This document shows, piece by piece, positions 44,494 to 53,327 of a DNA stretch of 64,000 nucleotides; position 1 is the stretch's first letter; every line of letters starts with the position of its first letter. The translations under genes were made by a program, and so were the position numbers. Origin of the DNA: Vibrio jasicida CAIM 1864 = LMG 25398 (GTDB taxonomy: Bacteria; Pseudomonadota; Gammaproteobacteria; Enterobacterales; Vibrionaceae); contig NZ_BAOG01000036.1 in NCBI RefSeq assembly GCF_000400365.1, forward strand, positions 1 to 64,000, read 5' to 3'. The notes under the pieces were generated by a model. It ran no database searches, was not told where the DNA came from, and saw only the letters and a list, made by a program, of their open reading frames with translations.

Positions 44494-45796
44494 GCACGGT
44501 AAATCGCGCGCCACCTAAGTGACTTTCTCCAACAGAAAGATCCCAGTGGAGCAGCCTCGCGGCGCTGGTTGTTATCGCGAGGCCCAACCCGAATCCTTTG
44601 ATATCAGCGTTACGGCTTTTATCCAATCGAGAAAACGGCAAAAATATTTCCTCTCTTTTCTCTTCTGGTATACCAGGCCCATCATCTTCAATATCAACTA
44701 TCCAAAAATGCTCAACCTGTCTCAGCGTCACAGTCACATTACCGTCACCATATCGCTTGGCGTTTTGCAGCAAGTTATCAATAACCAAATTTCCTAGCGT
44801 CGGTTGCAAACCAATCATAGGGTCTTCTTTTGCTTCTTCAGCCAACAACAGCACTGCCCCTAAATCATGATAGTGCAGTCGATGTTTTAGCCATTGAGGT
44901 AAGTGCACCAACTCATACGTTTCGTTCATCAAATGATTATTCGAATTCAATCGAGATAACATCACAATATCGGAGGTGAGATGGTTGACTACGTCGACAT
45001 ACCGTTCAATATCATCATGCAATTCAGCTTGCTGCGCCCCCTCACAACGTCGTGCTAAATCGGTCGCGAGCTGAATACGGCTTAATGGTGTACGCACTTC
45101 ATGAGGAATAGCTTGAGTGAAAATCACACTCTGTCGAACCTGTCTTTCAATGTCTTCCGCCATGGTATTAAAACCACAAGCCAATTCGCGTATTGGAGCG
45201 GAGAAATCCTTAAGCTCAACGCGCTTACTCAGTTCTCCCGCGCCAAACTGTTGTTGAGTCGCAGTTAAATGACGAATCTGATTTTCCAACTTTCGAACCG
45301 GAATATAAACCATCACGCCTAAGCTAAGAATCACGGCGATAATCAATGTTACGACGAAGATGATCTCTGAATCCTCGTCCCAATCTATATCGGGACTGAA
45401 AAAATCACCTTTCTCTTTAAAGACTAAGCTTTCTGATGTGTTGGGCAGAGGAAAAACGGCGGCGTACAACGTATCATCAACCAAATAAACGGGAATACCT
45501 TGTAAGTGATACAACAATTCGCAATGGTGGCACGGTGCTGAGCCATCCCAATCATGAAGCAAAGTCAGGTCGAAGATAAAGAAATCTTGTTTTCCTTTTT
45601 CGGTGAGGTTTTTGTAAAGCGAGTCTTCTGTCCCACGTTGCTCTATGTACTGATCAACAAAGTAAGCACCGTCTTCGAGAAATATCCCCACTTCCGTTTT
45701 GCGCATGAACTCTTCACCCATAAAAATGAACAAAGTGATCGTCAGAGCTAACCCAGAAATGATACCTACGTATAAACGAGTAAACGTCGAGAACAT
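44474..45796 (-). CDS. OmpR-partner sensor histidine kinase (RstB-like)
   Basis: 440 residues: TM1 (about 10-28), periplasmic sensor (about 30-150), TM2 (about 152-172), HAMP, HisKA with QAIPHEVRTPLSRIQLATDL (His in PHEVRTP) and HATPase (DDGPGIPEEKREEIF, KGFGLGLAI). The sensor contains CHHCELLYH, a compact Cys/His cluster that could bind metal or sense redox; it is not a CxxCH heme site. Starts 2 bp after the response-regulator gene. Confidence 0.9.
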   Translation of the reverse strand: MFSTFTRLYVGIISGLALTITLFIFMGEEFMRKTEVGIFLEDGAYFVDQYIEQRGTEDSLYKNLTEKGKQDFFIFDLTLLHDWDGSAPCHHCELLYHLQGIPVYLVDDTLYAAVFPLPNTSESLVFKEKGDFFSPDIDWDEDSEIIFVVTLIIAVILSLGVMVYIPVRKLENQIRHLTATQQQFGAGELSKRVELKDFSAPIRELACGFNTMAEDIERQVRQSVIFTQAIPHEVRTPLSRIQLATDLARRCEGAQQAELHDDIERYVDVVNHLTSDIVMLSRLNSNNHLMNETYELVHLPQWLKHRLHYHDLGAVLLLAEEAKEDPMIGLQPTLGNLVIDNLLQNAKRYGDGNVTVTLRQVEHFWIVDIEDDGPGIPEEKREEIFLPFSRLDKSRNADIKGFGLGLAITTSAARLLHWDLSVGESHLGGARFTVLIPTSD

Positions 45797-45798
45797 CG

Positions 45799-46491
45799 TT
45801 ATTTACCCGTCAGCATGTAACCTCGGTTACGGACAGTTTTAATGGTAGCAGTATGAATATGGGCTTTGGAAAACTTCTTTCTTAAGGAAGAGATTCGCAT
45901 ATCAATCGAACGATCAGTAATGCAATACTCGATGCCTCTTGCTAATCGACAACAAGATTCCCGCGAGACAGGTTTATCAACGTTAAGCATTAACAGTTCG
46001 AGTATTTCAAACTCAGAGTCAGTTAAGTCTATATCTTGTTCCAAATAAAAAGCTTTAGAACGGCGAGTACACAAGTCAATTCCGTAACGGCTTAATTCCA
46101 CGGTTTCAACCATGTCCACTTGACGACGATACCGACGCAGAGCAGCTTCAATGCGAGCGAGAAGGATATTGCCTTTAATCGGCTTGGTTAAGTAATCGTC
46201 AGCACCGAATTTGAGCAGGCTAACTTCACTCATTTCATCATCAGTTGCCGTCAACACAATAATAACGCCCTGATAAAAATCGCGCGCTTCTTGGCAAATC
46301 ATCGCGCCGTCTTTACCGGGAAGCATAAGATCGAGTAAGACTAAATCAGGTTTAAACGCTTTGATGCTGTCTAACGCATTCAAGCCATCATCAACAATAG
46401 TGACAAGATAGCCTTCTGCTTCTAGATACATCTTGGTTAGTCGAGCGATCTCAGAGTCATCCTCTACGAGCAAGATTTTATTGCTAACCAT
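45799..46491 (-). CDS. OmpR/RstA-family response regulator
   Basis: 230 residues: receiver with LLVEDDSEI acidic pair, phospho-Asp in DLVLLDLMLPGKDG, Lys in DYLTKPIKGN; C-terminal winged helix (LTDSEFEILELLML, SIDMRISSLRKKF, TVRNRGYML). Pairs with the kinase immediately downstream. Direct repeats CTTACAAAC upstream (46586-46604) are candidate autoregulatory sites. Confidence 0.93.
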   Translation of the reverse strand: MVSNKILLVEDDSEIARLTKMYLEAEGYLVTIVDDGLNALDSIKAFKPDLVLLDLMLPGKDGAMICQEARDFYQGVIIVLTATDDEMSEVSLLKFGADDYLTKPIKGNILLARIEAALRRYRRQVDMVETVELSRYGIDLCTRRSKAFYLEQDIDLTDSEFEILELLMLNVDKPVSRESCCRLARGIEYCITDRSIDMRISSLRKKFSKAHIHTATIKTVRNRGYMLTGK

Positions 46492-46862
46492 GATTTATTC
46501 ACTCCATCTATAAAACAGAAGAAGTATATCGTCCGATTTGTAGGGTGCAACCCACTCTATTGACACTTTTTCCTACAAGAAATGCCTTACAAACACTTAC
46601 AAACCATACATTTATAAAAACACGCACAGCTAATAAAACCAGAAATGGAATTACCAACCACACAATTATGATTAAAAAGATTTTTAAGCTAAAACTTAAT
46701 GCAAATTTAACACATAAATCCATTATTATTTTAGATTAGTCGAATTAAAAACCTTACAAGAATTCATTCCCAACAGTTATGACTTCATTTGCCCATATAG
46801 ACAGAAATTCCTGTTACTCATAGATTCTCGGGCGAACCTTCAGTCAGTGAGTAATACAAAAA
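46492..46862. other. Intergenic region between the two-component genes and the lipoprotein pair
   Basis: About 370 bp, AT-rich, with divergent promoters expected. The repeat listed separately at 46586-46604 is its only distinct element. The lipoproteins may be targets of the two-component system, since the CTTACAA-type sequences lie between them. Confidence 0.5.
46586..46604. promoter_or_regulatory. Candidate OmpR-family operator
   Basis: Two CTTACAAAC copies with exact 10-bp periodicity lie about 95 bp upstream of the response-regulator start, with related CCTACAAG nearby at 46573 and CTTACAAG at 46753. Tandem hexamer-like repeats at helical spacing are the usual site for this regulator family. 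Confidence 0.5.
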
Positions 46863-48398
46863 ATGAAATTCGCTCAATTATCCCCTTTGGCAATATTGTG
46901 CGCGGTAAGCCTTACGGCTTGCGGTGGTAGTGACTCCAGCTCGAAAACATCGACAACGACTACGCCACCAGCCCCAGTATTGAGCACCGTTATCATCCCT
47001 AATGTCGTTTCTACAGCGTTTCCTACTGAGTTGAAGGTAGCTGCTGATGCTGGCTTCACCCACTATGTAAAAATCTCGCTTTCTGAAGCCAACAATGATG
47101 ATGCATTTCATATTGTTGCGGTTGACAATGGTGTGAACAATGAAAAAATCTTTCGTGCCGCAAAAATTATCCAGCACCTACTCACAACCCAACCGAATTC
47201 TAAATACGGTACCGACAAATCTCGCATCGCTAAGACACTAGCAGCACGTGACGCGACATTGATGTTGACTAAAAACGACGATCAAAATGATGAGATGCTG
47301 ACAAAAATTTTCGTCAGTGAGCTTATTCGTCAAGGCAAGTTGAACCACGCAATTGCTGATTCAGGTCTAACGCACACTTTTGATACCAGTTCTTTAGAAA
47401 AGTTTGTGGAAGACATGATGGCACTTAGCGAAGAGGACTTAGATTCACTTGTCGATTCGATTGCAACAACCTTAATGAACAGCGCAGACACACCAAACTG
47501 GTTGATGAACAGTCAATCTTTAATGTATCGCGAATTGACCGTTGAAGGCGATTGCCATTACATGAGCAACTTTGCCGATTACTGCGCTAATCTGGGTGAG
47601 CATGCTGACCGAGACGCTGCTTTTGAAGAGATTCTACATTTGGTTCAAGCGCAAGGCATTGCGCCTAACGCGTCGACTTCGTCACTGCAAAACGGCATTC
47701 AAGCACATGCACTGAGTATCTATTCCGATATGCAAGCTGGCAAGCCCACCGTGTGGCGTCCTACACAAAGAGACTGGGAAGATTGGGAGTCGGACGACTT
47801 CGACCCGGAGCGTGTTAAGCAAACCGGCCCTTCTTACTCTCATGAATATTTTGCTGCTGCTTTTGAAGCTTACATGGGTGTAGCAAAAGCAAACGGGCAA
47901 GGCCTAGACGGCTACCAAGCTTTAACGCGTGAGGAAATGCAAAGCCAAGACCCGCAAGCGGTTGATTGGATTAGCGGCTTATTCCACGGATATTTGCAAT
48001 ACACCGCGAACATCGACTCTGCTGGCGTCAAACTCTACACGGAGAAGACGAATCCAGGCACAGTGCCTACCTTCCGTATGGCACCAAACAAAGACGGTTT
48101 GGTAGAAGCATACACCTACAAATCTCAGTGGCTCACAAAGGTAAAGATCGTTGGCGACCAAGCAATCAATGTCATCGGTAACGATCAAGACAACACCTTC
48201 GAAGGCAACAACAAAGATAACAGTATTTACGGTGAAGGAGGCATCAACACCTACATCGTGCCACACAAACTGGCGGAATGTATCGTTATCAAAGCGAAGA
48301 ATGTAACTGTTGAGTGTCCTAGCACAGGCACTGACGAGCTATACGACATTCAGAACATCCAATTCACCGACCAAACTTTAGACGTAACGAAGCTATAA
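46863..48398 (+). CDS. Large lipoprotein with C-terminal RTX-like repeats
   Basis: 511 residues. Signal peptide and lipobox LTAC-GGSDSSS, then a Ser/Thr/Pro linker (about 22-40). The middle (about 60-420) is unrecognised and contains paired acidic helices FEEILHLVQAQG and SHEYFAAAFEAYMG, reminiscent of metal-binding but without an HEXXH motif. The end (about 435-511) has RTX-like Gly/Asn/Asp repeats, NVIGNDQDNTFEGNNKD then NSIYGEGGINTYIV, and a DIQNIQFTDQTLDV closing segment typical of calcium-binding RTX tails. Combination of lipid anchor with RTX end is unusual. Followed 3 bp later by a second lipoprotein. Confidence 0.75.
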   Translation: MKFAQLSPLAILCAVSLTACGGSDSSSKTSTTTTPPAPVLSTVIIPNVVSTAFPTELKVAADAGFTHYVKISLSEANNDDAFHIVAVDNGVNNEKIFRAAKIIQHLLTTQPNSKYGTDKSRIAKTLAARDATLMLTKNDDQNDEMLTKIFVSELIRQGKLNHAIADSGLTHTFDTSSLEKFVEDMMALSEEDLDSLVDSIATTLMNSADTPNWLMNSQSLMYRELTVEGDCHYMSNFADYCANLGEHADRDAAFEEILHLVQAQGIAPNASTSSLQNGIQAHALSIYSDMQAGKPTVWRPTQRDWEDWESDDFDPERVKQTGPSYSHEYFAAAFEAYMGVAKANGQGLDGYQALTREEMQSQDPQAVDWISGLFHGYLQYTANIDSAGVKLYTEKTNPGTVPTFRMAPNKDGLVEAYTYKSQWLTKVKIVGDQAINVIGNDQDNTFEGNNKDNSIYGEGGINTYIVPHKLAECIVIKAKNVTVECPSTGTDELYDIQNIQFTDQTLDVTKL

Positions 48399-48401
48399 AC
48401 G

Positions 48402-49100
48402 ATGAAAAACATGAAGAAACTTACTCTACTTTCTCCCCTAATCCTTGTTGGCTGTGGTGGCCTTGCCGTCATGGATCGTACTGATGCAGTAAAAGCGCAA
48501 CCAGAAATGTTGGTAAAAACCGACGGCGATTTTTGGGGATTCGGAGCCGATGGTCGATTTGATTTTGCCGGTAAGTACAAAGGTAAATACTCGCGCAGTG
48601 CTTCGAACTCAAGCTGGTTCAATCGCATCTCGTTCAAAGAAGGCGCAATGGGTGCAGAAGTGACTCGCGTAGACAGCGGCGAAACCTGGTTACTGAGCTG
48701 CACAGGTGGTGGTATGTCAGTGAACTACATGGGTGTTGATTTTGGTGGAAACGACCCTTACACATGCCAAATCACCCAAGACGGTGTCAAAGTCGGTGAG
48801 TTTGCAATGAAGCCAAAATCGGCACTGATCGATATCAGTCTAGAAAAGAAAGAGACTGGCAGCGTTCGCGTTGGCAACACGCATTTCAACGTAGAAACCG
48901 TGCACACAAGCCCTGATTCAATGATGGCGGTAGATATTCCATTGGGTTACAGCTTCAAGCAAGGCACACAAGAAATTGCTGCGGTACAAACCAACGGTAC
49001 AATCGCAGTGCAAATGCTTCCCGAGCTTAGCGATCAACAAAAAGACGTGGTGGCTATTGGTGCCGTTGCGAGCGCACTGAGCTGGCGTCCAGAAGAATAA
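48402..49100 (+). CDS. Lipoprotein of unknown function
   Basis: 232 residues with signal peptide and lipobox (LILVGC-GGLAVMD). The mature part is beta-rich, with a Gly/Phe/Asp run (TDGDFWGFGADGRFDFAGKY), one later Cys pair (LLSCTGGG and YTCQITQ), and no recognised domain. Starts 3 nt after the RTX-like lipoprotein stop, so the two are translated from one message and may work together at the outer membrane. Confidence 0.78.
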   Translation: MKNMKKLTLLSPLILVGCGGLAVMDRTDAVKAQPEMLVKTDGDFWGFGADGRFDFAGKYKGKYSRSASNSSWFNRISFKEGAMGAEVTRVDSGETWLLSCTGGGMSVNYMGVDFGGNDPYTCQITQDGVKVGEFAMKPKSALIDISLEKKETGSVRVGNTHFNVETVHTSPDSMMAVDIPLGYSFKQGTQEIAAVQTNGTIAVQMLPELSDQQKDVVAIGAVASALSWRPEE

Positions 49101-49121
49101 GCGCTTAACAACATAGAAGAA

Positions 49122-49154
49122 CCAAAGTCCTCAACCTAGAGGGCTTTTTGTTAA
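49122..49154 (+). terminator. Terminator after the lipoprotein pair
   Basis: AAAGTCCTC / GAGGGCTTT hairpin (one G-U pair) followed by TTGTT; located 30 bp after the stop. Confidence 0.65.
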
Positions 49155-49170
49155 TACATGACTTGTCACG

Positions 49171-50172
49171 CTATTTTTCTAGGCGCGCCGCGTACTGCTT
49201 TGGCGTCAGCCCACGATGTTTTTTGAACATGCGATTGAAACTCGCCACATTGGTATAACCAAGGCGTACAGAAATATCATCAATACTCACGCGTTTGCTC
49301 AATAACCCTGCCGCAACATTGCTCAATACATAGCCTGAGACCGTCGAGTAGTTGAGCCCTAATTTGTGCAAACGGCGTTGAAACTGCTGATCAGATAAAC
49401 CAAGCAGAGAAGATACTCGCTCTAACGTTGGTAACCCGTAATGACTGCTGTAGTGCACCACTTCATATATCACTTTCAGTTCATCTTCTGGATCGGGCAT
49501 ATTGAGCAAATCATCCAAGTCGGAAAAGCTCATCGCTAAACGGTTGTCTTCACGATGAGTTACCTGCCGAGAAGCAAGACGGTCATCACCGTTAATCCAT
49601 ATTTCTGTCTTAGGTTGGCTCCAATCGATATCGCACCCGAAATACTCTCGATACAAATCATGATTCTTCCTTGAACCAGAAACCAATACGCGAAGCGGTT
49701 TATAATCTTTACCTAGAAATTCTCGAAGAATTTTAATCATAAAAATGGCGCTACGAATACTATCGTGAACCTTTATATTGGTATCAATAAAGGGATTGTC
49801 GTACGTCCACTTAATGATCTTGCCCGATTGTGCTCCAGCAAAGAACGCCCCAGACTGAAGGTTACTCACGCCATAGTTCACACGTCGAATTGTGCTGGCT
49901 AGATCATTACCAGAAAACAACCAACGCCCAACAGGTCCAAGTTTTTGCAAATCGATATCTCGGCTGACATTCAATATTACGTCTGGATCACCACTCATCC
50001 TTTCAATCCGTTGATACCATTCACTGACCGCTTTCAACGGAATCAAGGTCATAGGGTTATGGAAGACTGAAGACGGAATCCCAAGCTCATCAGACGTCAA
50101 ATTGTATTTAGATAACGCAAGGTTATGCATGTTTAAAATGCCCATCGCGCGAATGAATCGAACTGTTTTCAT
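49171..50172 (-). CDS. AraC-family regulator with arabinose-binding-type N-domain
   Basis: 333 residues. The long N-terminal region matches the PF12625 sensor type seen in OruR/ArgR-like regulators (FHNPMTLIPLKAVSEWYQRIE); the C-terminus has two HTH units (SSLLGLSDQQFQRRLHKLG; SIDDISVRLGYTNVASFNRMFKKH). ATG at 50172 is used; the frame's first codon is a TTG. Divergent from the yiaW/yiaV-like pair, its probable target. Confidence 0.9.
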   Translation of the reverse strand: MKTVRFIRAMGILNMHNLALSKYNLTSDELGIPSSVFHNPMTLIPLKAVSEWYQRIERMSGDPDVILNVSRDIDLQKLGPVGRWLFSGNDLASTIRRVNYGVSNLQSGAFFAGAQSGKIIKWTYDNPFIDTNIKVHDSIRSAIFMIKILREFLGKDYKPLRVLVSGSRKNHDLYREYFGCDIDWSQPKTEIWINGDDRLASRQVTHREDNRLAMSFSDLDDLLNMPDPEDELKVIYEVVHYSSHYGLPTLERVSSLLGLSDQQFQRRLHKLGLNYSTVSGYVLSNVAAGLLSKRVSIDDISVRLGYTNVASFNRMFKKHRGLTPKQYAARLEK

Positions 50173-50279
50173 AACCAATCACATCAAAATTCATCTTGTA
50201 GTGATTGAATGTGTCACAAAGACTCATCCATTTCAATTCCTGCTCAAAATAAGCCAACAGTTTGATAGAGGAGTGTTTA

Positions 50280-50606
50280 ATGAGTTTACTGAGTGTCCCA
50301 TTTGTCGGAACAGGCGCAGATACTGCGTTACATGTTGTCGCTGCCGTCGTTTTAATCGCGAGTGTTGCAGGCGCGTGTTACGGCTTTTGGAAAATCCATG
50401 AGTTGCCTATTAATAAGGCGCACAGCAAGGACCATCATCAGATAGGGCTTATCACTGCCCTCACCTGGATAGGATTTGTCTGGCACTGGGTATGGGTGCT
50501 AGCCGTGATCTTTGCATTCGTTGATATGGAAAAAGCCATCATCAATCTGCGTGATACATGGAAAAGTAAACCGCAAACAGAAACACAGCCACAAGAGGAG
50601 GCATAA
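50280..50606 (+). CDS. yiaW: DUF3302 inner-membrane protein (YiaW-like)
   Basis: 108 residues with two to three membrane segments (GADTALHVVAAVVLIASVAG; ITALTWIGFVWHWVWVLAVI) and a Gln/Glu-rich tail. Same arrangement as E. coli yiaW-yiaV. The ATG at 50280 has AGGAG 6 nt upstream. Its TAA overlaps the next ATG (TAATG), so it is translationally coupled to the HlyD-like gene. Confidence 0.82.
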   Translation: MSLLSVPFVGTGADTALHVVAAVVLIASVAGACYGFWKIHELPINKAHSKDHHQIGLITALTWIGFVWHWVWVLAVIFAFVDMEKAIINLRDTWKSKPQTETQPQEEA

Positions 50607-51829
50607 TGTTAGAAGGTTTAGCGGTATGGGCACTCTTCATCTATCTGCTCCGTTTAGTCGGTATGCCTTGGAACAAAGCGACCAAATCGTTCGCTTACCT
50701 TGGCGGTTTGGGTTGGCTGATGTTCGTATGGGTGGGCTTGATTAACTTCACTCCGATGGATTTGTCCGGCGGTTCAGTGGTGCAATCTCCTCATGTTCAA
50801 TTGCGCCCAGATTCAACTAACGTGAAGGGCAAAGTTGACCACATATACATCAAGCCAAATCAACAAGTTGAGAAAGGTCAGCTCATTTACGAACTCGACC
50901 CAACGCAATATGAAATCGCACTGAATCAAGCACGTGTATCGGCGGACTCTGCCAAAGTGGCTCTGGCAACAGCGAAAGGTGACATCGCCATAGAAGAAGC
51001 GAACCATGAAGCGCTTGTTCAAGATTTAGAAACATCAAAGAGTCAGTTGGAAGCAGCGAAAGTTGACTACAAATTGCAGAAAAAGATGCTCGATCGTTAT
51101 GTTGAGCAAAACCGAGTGGTGCAAAACACCATTACGGAAAGCGACATCGACAAACAGTCGAGCACGGTAGACATGGCTCGCCACAATGTGTTGACTCTGG
51201 AATCTCAAATCAAGAAGAAACAAGTCGATATTTCACGTGCGAAGCTGGCGATTCATAAAGCGGAGCTAGCGGTTGAAACGAAACAGGCTGAATTGCGTCA
51301 AGCGGAAGAGCAAATCGCAAAAGCACAATGGGATTTGAACAGCACCAAAGTGCACGCACCTAGCGATGGCTTTGTGACTAACTTTATCCTGCGTGAGGGT
51401 CAGCGTGTATCGGCGATGCCACGTATCAATATGTACACCAACGAGAAGTACGTACTAATGCGAGTAAATCACCAAGCGATTCGTAACGTCAAACCGGGTC
51501 AACCTGCGGAATTCTCCTCTTCGGTTTATCCAGGTAAGATCTTCTCAGCAACCGTCGAAGGTATTGTTGAGGCGACAGGTGAATCACAAGGTAACCTGAT
51601 GGGGTTCGATGACTCTGTTCGCGTGACAACTGGTAAAAACTTGCAGAACAAACACCACTTTGTTCGTCTTAAGATTGATGAGCCAGAAGGCTACGACATC
51701 CCTGTTGGCTCTGTTGGCCTTGCATGGGTCAGCGGTGAAAAACCGATAGGCTTCATGGCCTTCTTGGATGTGATTCGCGGGATCATCATCCGAATGAAGT
51801 CTCAACTGTACTTCTTCTACTCTATCTAA
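50606..51829 (+). CDS. yiaV: HlyD/YiaV-type membrane fusion protein
   Basis: 407 residues: two N-terminal hydrophobic segments (about 3-22 and 30-50), then a lipoyl-like half-motif (VKGKVDHIYIKPNQQVEKGQ), a long coiled coil (about 100-235, rich in A, K, E, Q), the second lipoyl half (HAPSDGFVTNFILREGQRV) and a beta-barrel. This is the adapter of tripartite or two-part efflux. No inner-membrane pump gene follows, so the partner must be elsewhere or is the YiaW-like protein. Confidence 0.88.
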   Translation: MLEGLAVWALFIYLLRLVGMPWNKATKSFAYLGGLGWLMFVWVGLINFTPMDLSGGSVVQSPHVQLRPDSTNVKGKVDHIYIKPNQQVEKGQLIYELDPTQYEIALNQARVSADSAKVALATAKGDIAIEEANHEALVQDLETSKSQLEAAKVDYKLQKKMLDRYVEQNRVVQNTITESDIDKQSSTVDMARHNVLTLESQIKKKQVDISRAKLAIHKAELAVETKQAELRQAEEQIAKAQWDLNSTKVHAPSDGFVTNFILREGQRVSAMPRINMYTNEKYVLMRVNHQAIRNVKPGQPAEFSSSVYPGKIFSATVEGIVEATGESQGNLMGFDDSVRVTTGKNLQNKHHFVRLKIDEPEGYDIPVGSVGLAWVSGEKPIGFMAFLDVIRGIIIRMKSQLYFFYSI

Positions 51830-51835
51830 ACTCAC

Positions 51836-51868
51836 AAACCGCCAGTTCCGCTGGCGGTTTTCTTTTCA
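51836..51868 (+). terminator. Terminator after yiaV
   Basis: AAACCGCCAG / CTGGCGGTTT 10-bp perfect stem with 5-nt loop followed by TCTTTTC. Confidence 0.9.
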
Positions 51869-51930
51869 TTTGTATCCAAGCACGTACTTTTCCCGTATAA
51901 CAATTAGTTAGTAAACAACGGAGAAGATTC

Positions 51931-53253
51931 ATGTCGGCAAAGGAAAGAAGCCTACCTACCCATCGCATCTCAAGATTCAGCAAGTTCGCTTCACTTGCTA
52001 CCCGTGTCGCAGGCAATGTAATTGCAGAAGGCACGAAGCAGATCGCCAAAGGCAACAAACCAAAAGCGAAAGACCTCTTGTTGACACCGCAGAACATCGC
52101 GCGCTTAACCGACCAACTAGCGCACTTACGTGGTGCTGCAATGAAGCTCGGTCAAATGCTGTCAATGGATGCTGGTGATGTTTTAGAACCTGAACTCGCC
52201 GATATTCTCTCACGCCTTCGCTCCAACGCAGACCCAATGCCAGCGAAGCAACTGAACGGTGTTATGGAAGGTTCACTTGGTGCTAACTGGAAAGCCGAGT
52301 TCCTCTCCTTTAACTTTAAGCCTATTGCCAGCGCCTCAATAGGACAAGTGCATCAGGCTTACAGCGATGCAGGTGATAATCTAGCCGTCAAAGTGCAATA
52401 TCCAGGCATAAGAAAAAGTATCGATAGCGACGTCGATAATGTCGGCACACTACTCAAAGTCGTTGGGTTGATTCCGGAGTCCGTCGACTACAAAGGACTG
52501 CTCGAAGAAGCGAAAAAGCAACTGCATGATGAAGCCGATTACGCACGAGAAGCGCAATTTGCCATTCGTTATCATGACGCTTTGAAAGAGCACCCTCATT
52601 TTGTTGTGCCAAAGATCCATACTGAAAGTTGCTCCGATTCCGTTCTCGCGATGGAATTCATTGATGGTAGTCCGATTGAGCAAATCGAACATTATGATCA
52701 GAGTACGCGAGATTTTGTCATGCATAGCCTACTCGAATTACTGTTCAGAGAACTGTTCGAATTCAAGATGGTACAAACCGACCCAAACTTTGCTAACTAC
52801 TTATATATCGAAAACACTCGTCAAATCGGCTTGCTAGACTTTGGGGCGACTCGCGAATACAGCGAACGATTTAGTACTGGCTACCGCCAAGCCTTTGCAT
52901 CTGTCGTGAATAATGACGAACAAGGCTTGAATGACGCGCTTGAACAGATTGGCTTCTTCAGCCAAACCATCCTGCCAGCACAGCGCCAAGCAATTCTCGA
53001 CTTAGTTAAAATGGCGTGTGAACCCATGTTGGTTGATGAACCTTACGACTTCAAAGCCAGTGGCCTAGCTCAGAAACTCCGAGAAGCCGGCACCATTCTA
53101 AGCATGAAGCAAGAGTACTGGCACACCCCACCAGCGGATGCACTATTCCTGCACAGAAAAATCGGTGGCATGTACTTGCTCGCCGCTCGTATTGGCGCAA
53201 AAGTAAACATTCGCCAACTGGTCTCACCTTACCTACAGATTATTGACGAATAG
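51931..53253 (+). CDS. ABC1/UbiB-family atypical kinase-like protein
   Basis: 440 residues. ABC1 signatures in order: KxGQ motif (GAAMKLGQMLSMDAGD), the Ala-rich nucleotide loop (PIASASIGQVHQAY), Lys in LAVKVQYPGIRK, and the DFG-type metal site LLDFGATREYS. Unlike UbiB it lacks two clear C-terminal membrane anchors and is not next to ubi genes, so a paralog rather than the ubiquinone gene. Role unknown; the family is linked to lipid and quinone metabolism. Good ribosome binding site. Confidence 0.88.
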   Translation: MSAKERSLPTHRISRFSKFASLATRVAGNVIAEGTKQIAKGNKPKAKDLLLTPQNIARLTDQLAHLRGAAMKLGQMLSMDAGDVLEPELADILSRLRSNADPMPAKQLNGVMEGSLGANWKAEFLSFNFKPIASASIGQVHQAYSDAGDNLAVKVQYPGIRKSIDSDVDNVGTLLKVVGLIPESVDYKGLLEEAKKQLHDEADYAREAQFAIRYHDALKEHPHFVVPKIHTESCSDSVLAMEFIDGSPIEQIEHYDQSTRDFVMHSLLELLFRELFEFKMVQTDPNFANYLYIENTRQIGLLDFGATREYSERFSTGYRQAFASVVNNDEQGLNDALEQIGFFSQTILPAQRQAILDLVKMACEPMLVDEPYDFKASGLAQKLREAGTILSMKQEYWHTPPADALFLHRKIGGMYLLAARIGAKVNIRQLVSPYLQIIDE

Positions 53254-53327
53254 GCTATTGTTTTTCTGCTACTTTCGAGTACCTTGATCCGCTGCCTATA
53301 AGAATAATCTGACTGTCGGGGTGCTCG

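Noticed and set aside
47600..47880. Possible metalloprotease site in the RTX-tailed lipoprotein (FEEILHLVQ and SHEYFAAAFEA).
   Set aside because: No HEXXH or other established zinc motif; spacing does not fit a known peptidase family by eye.
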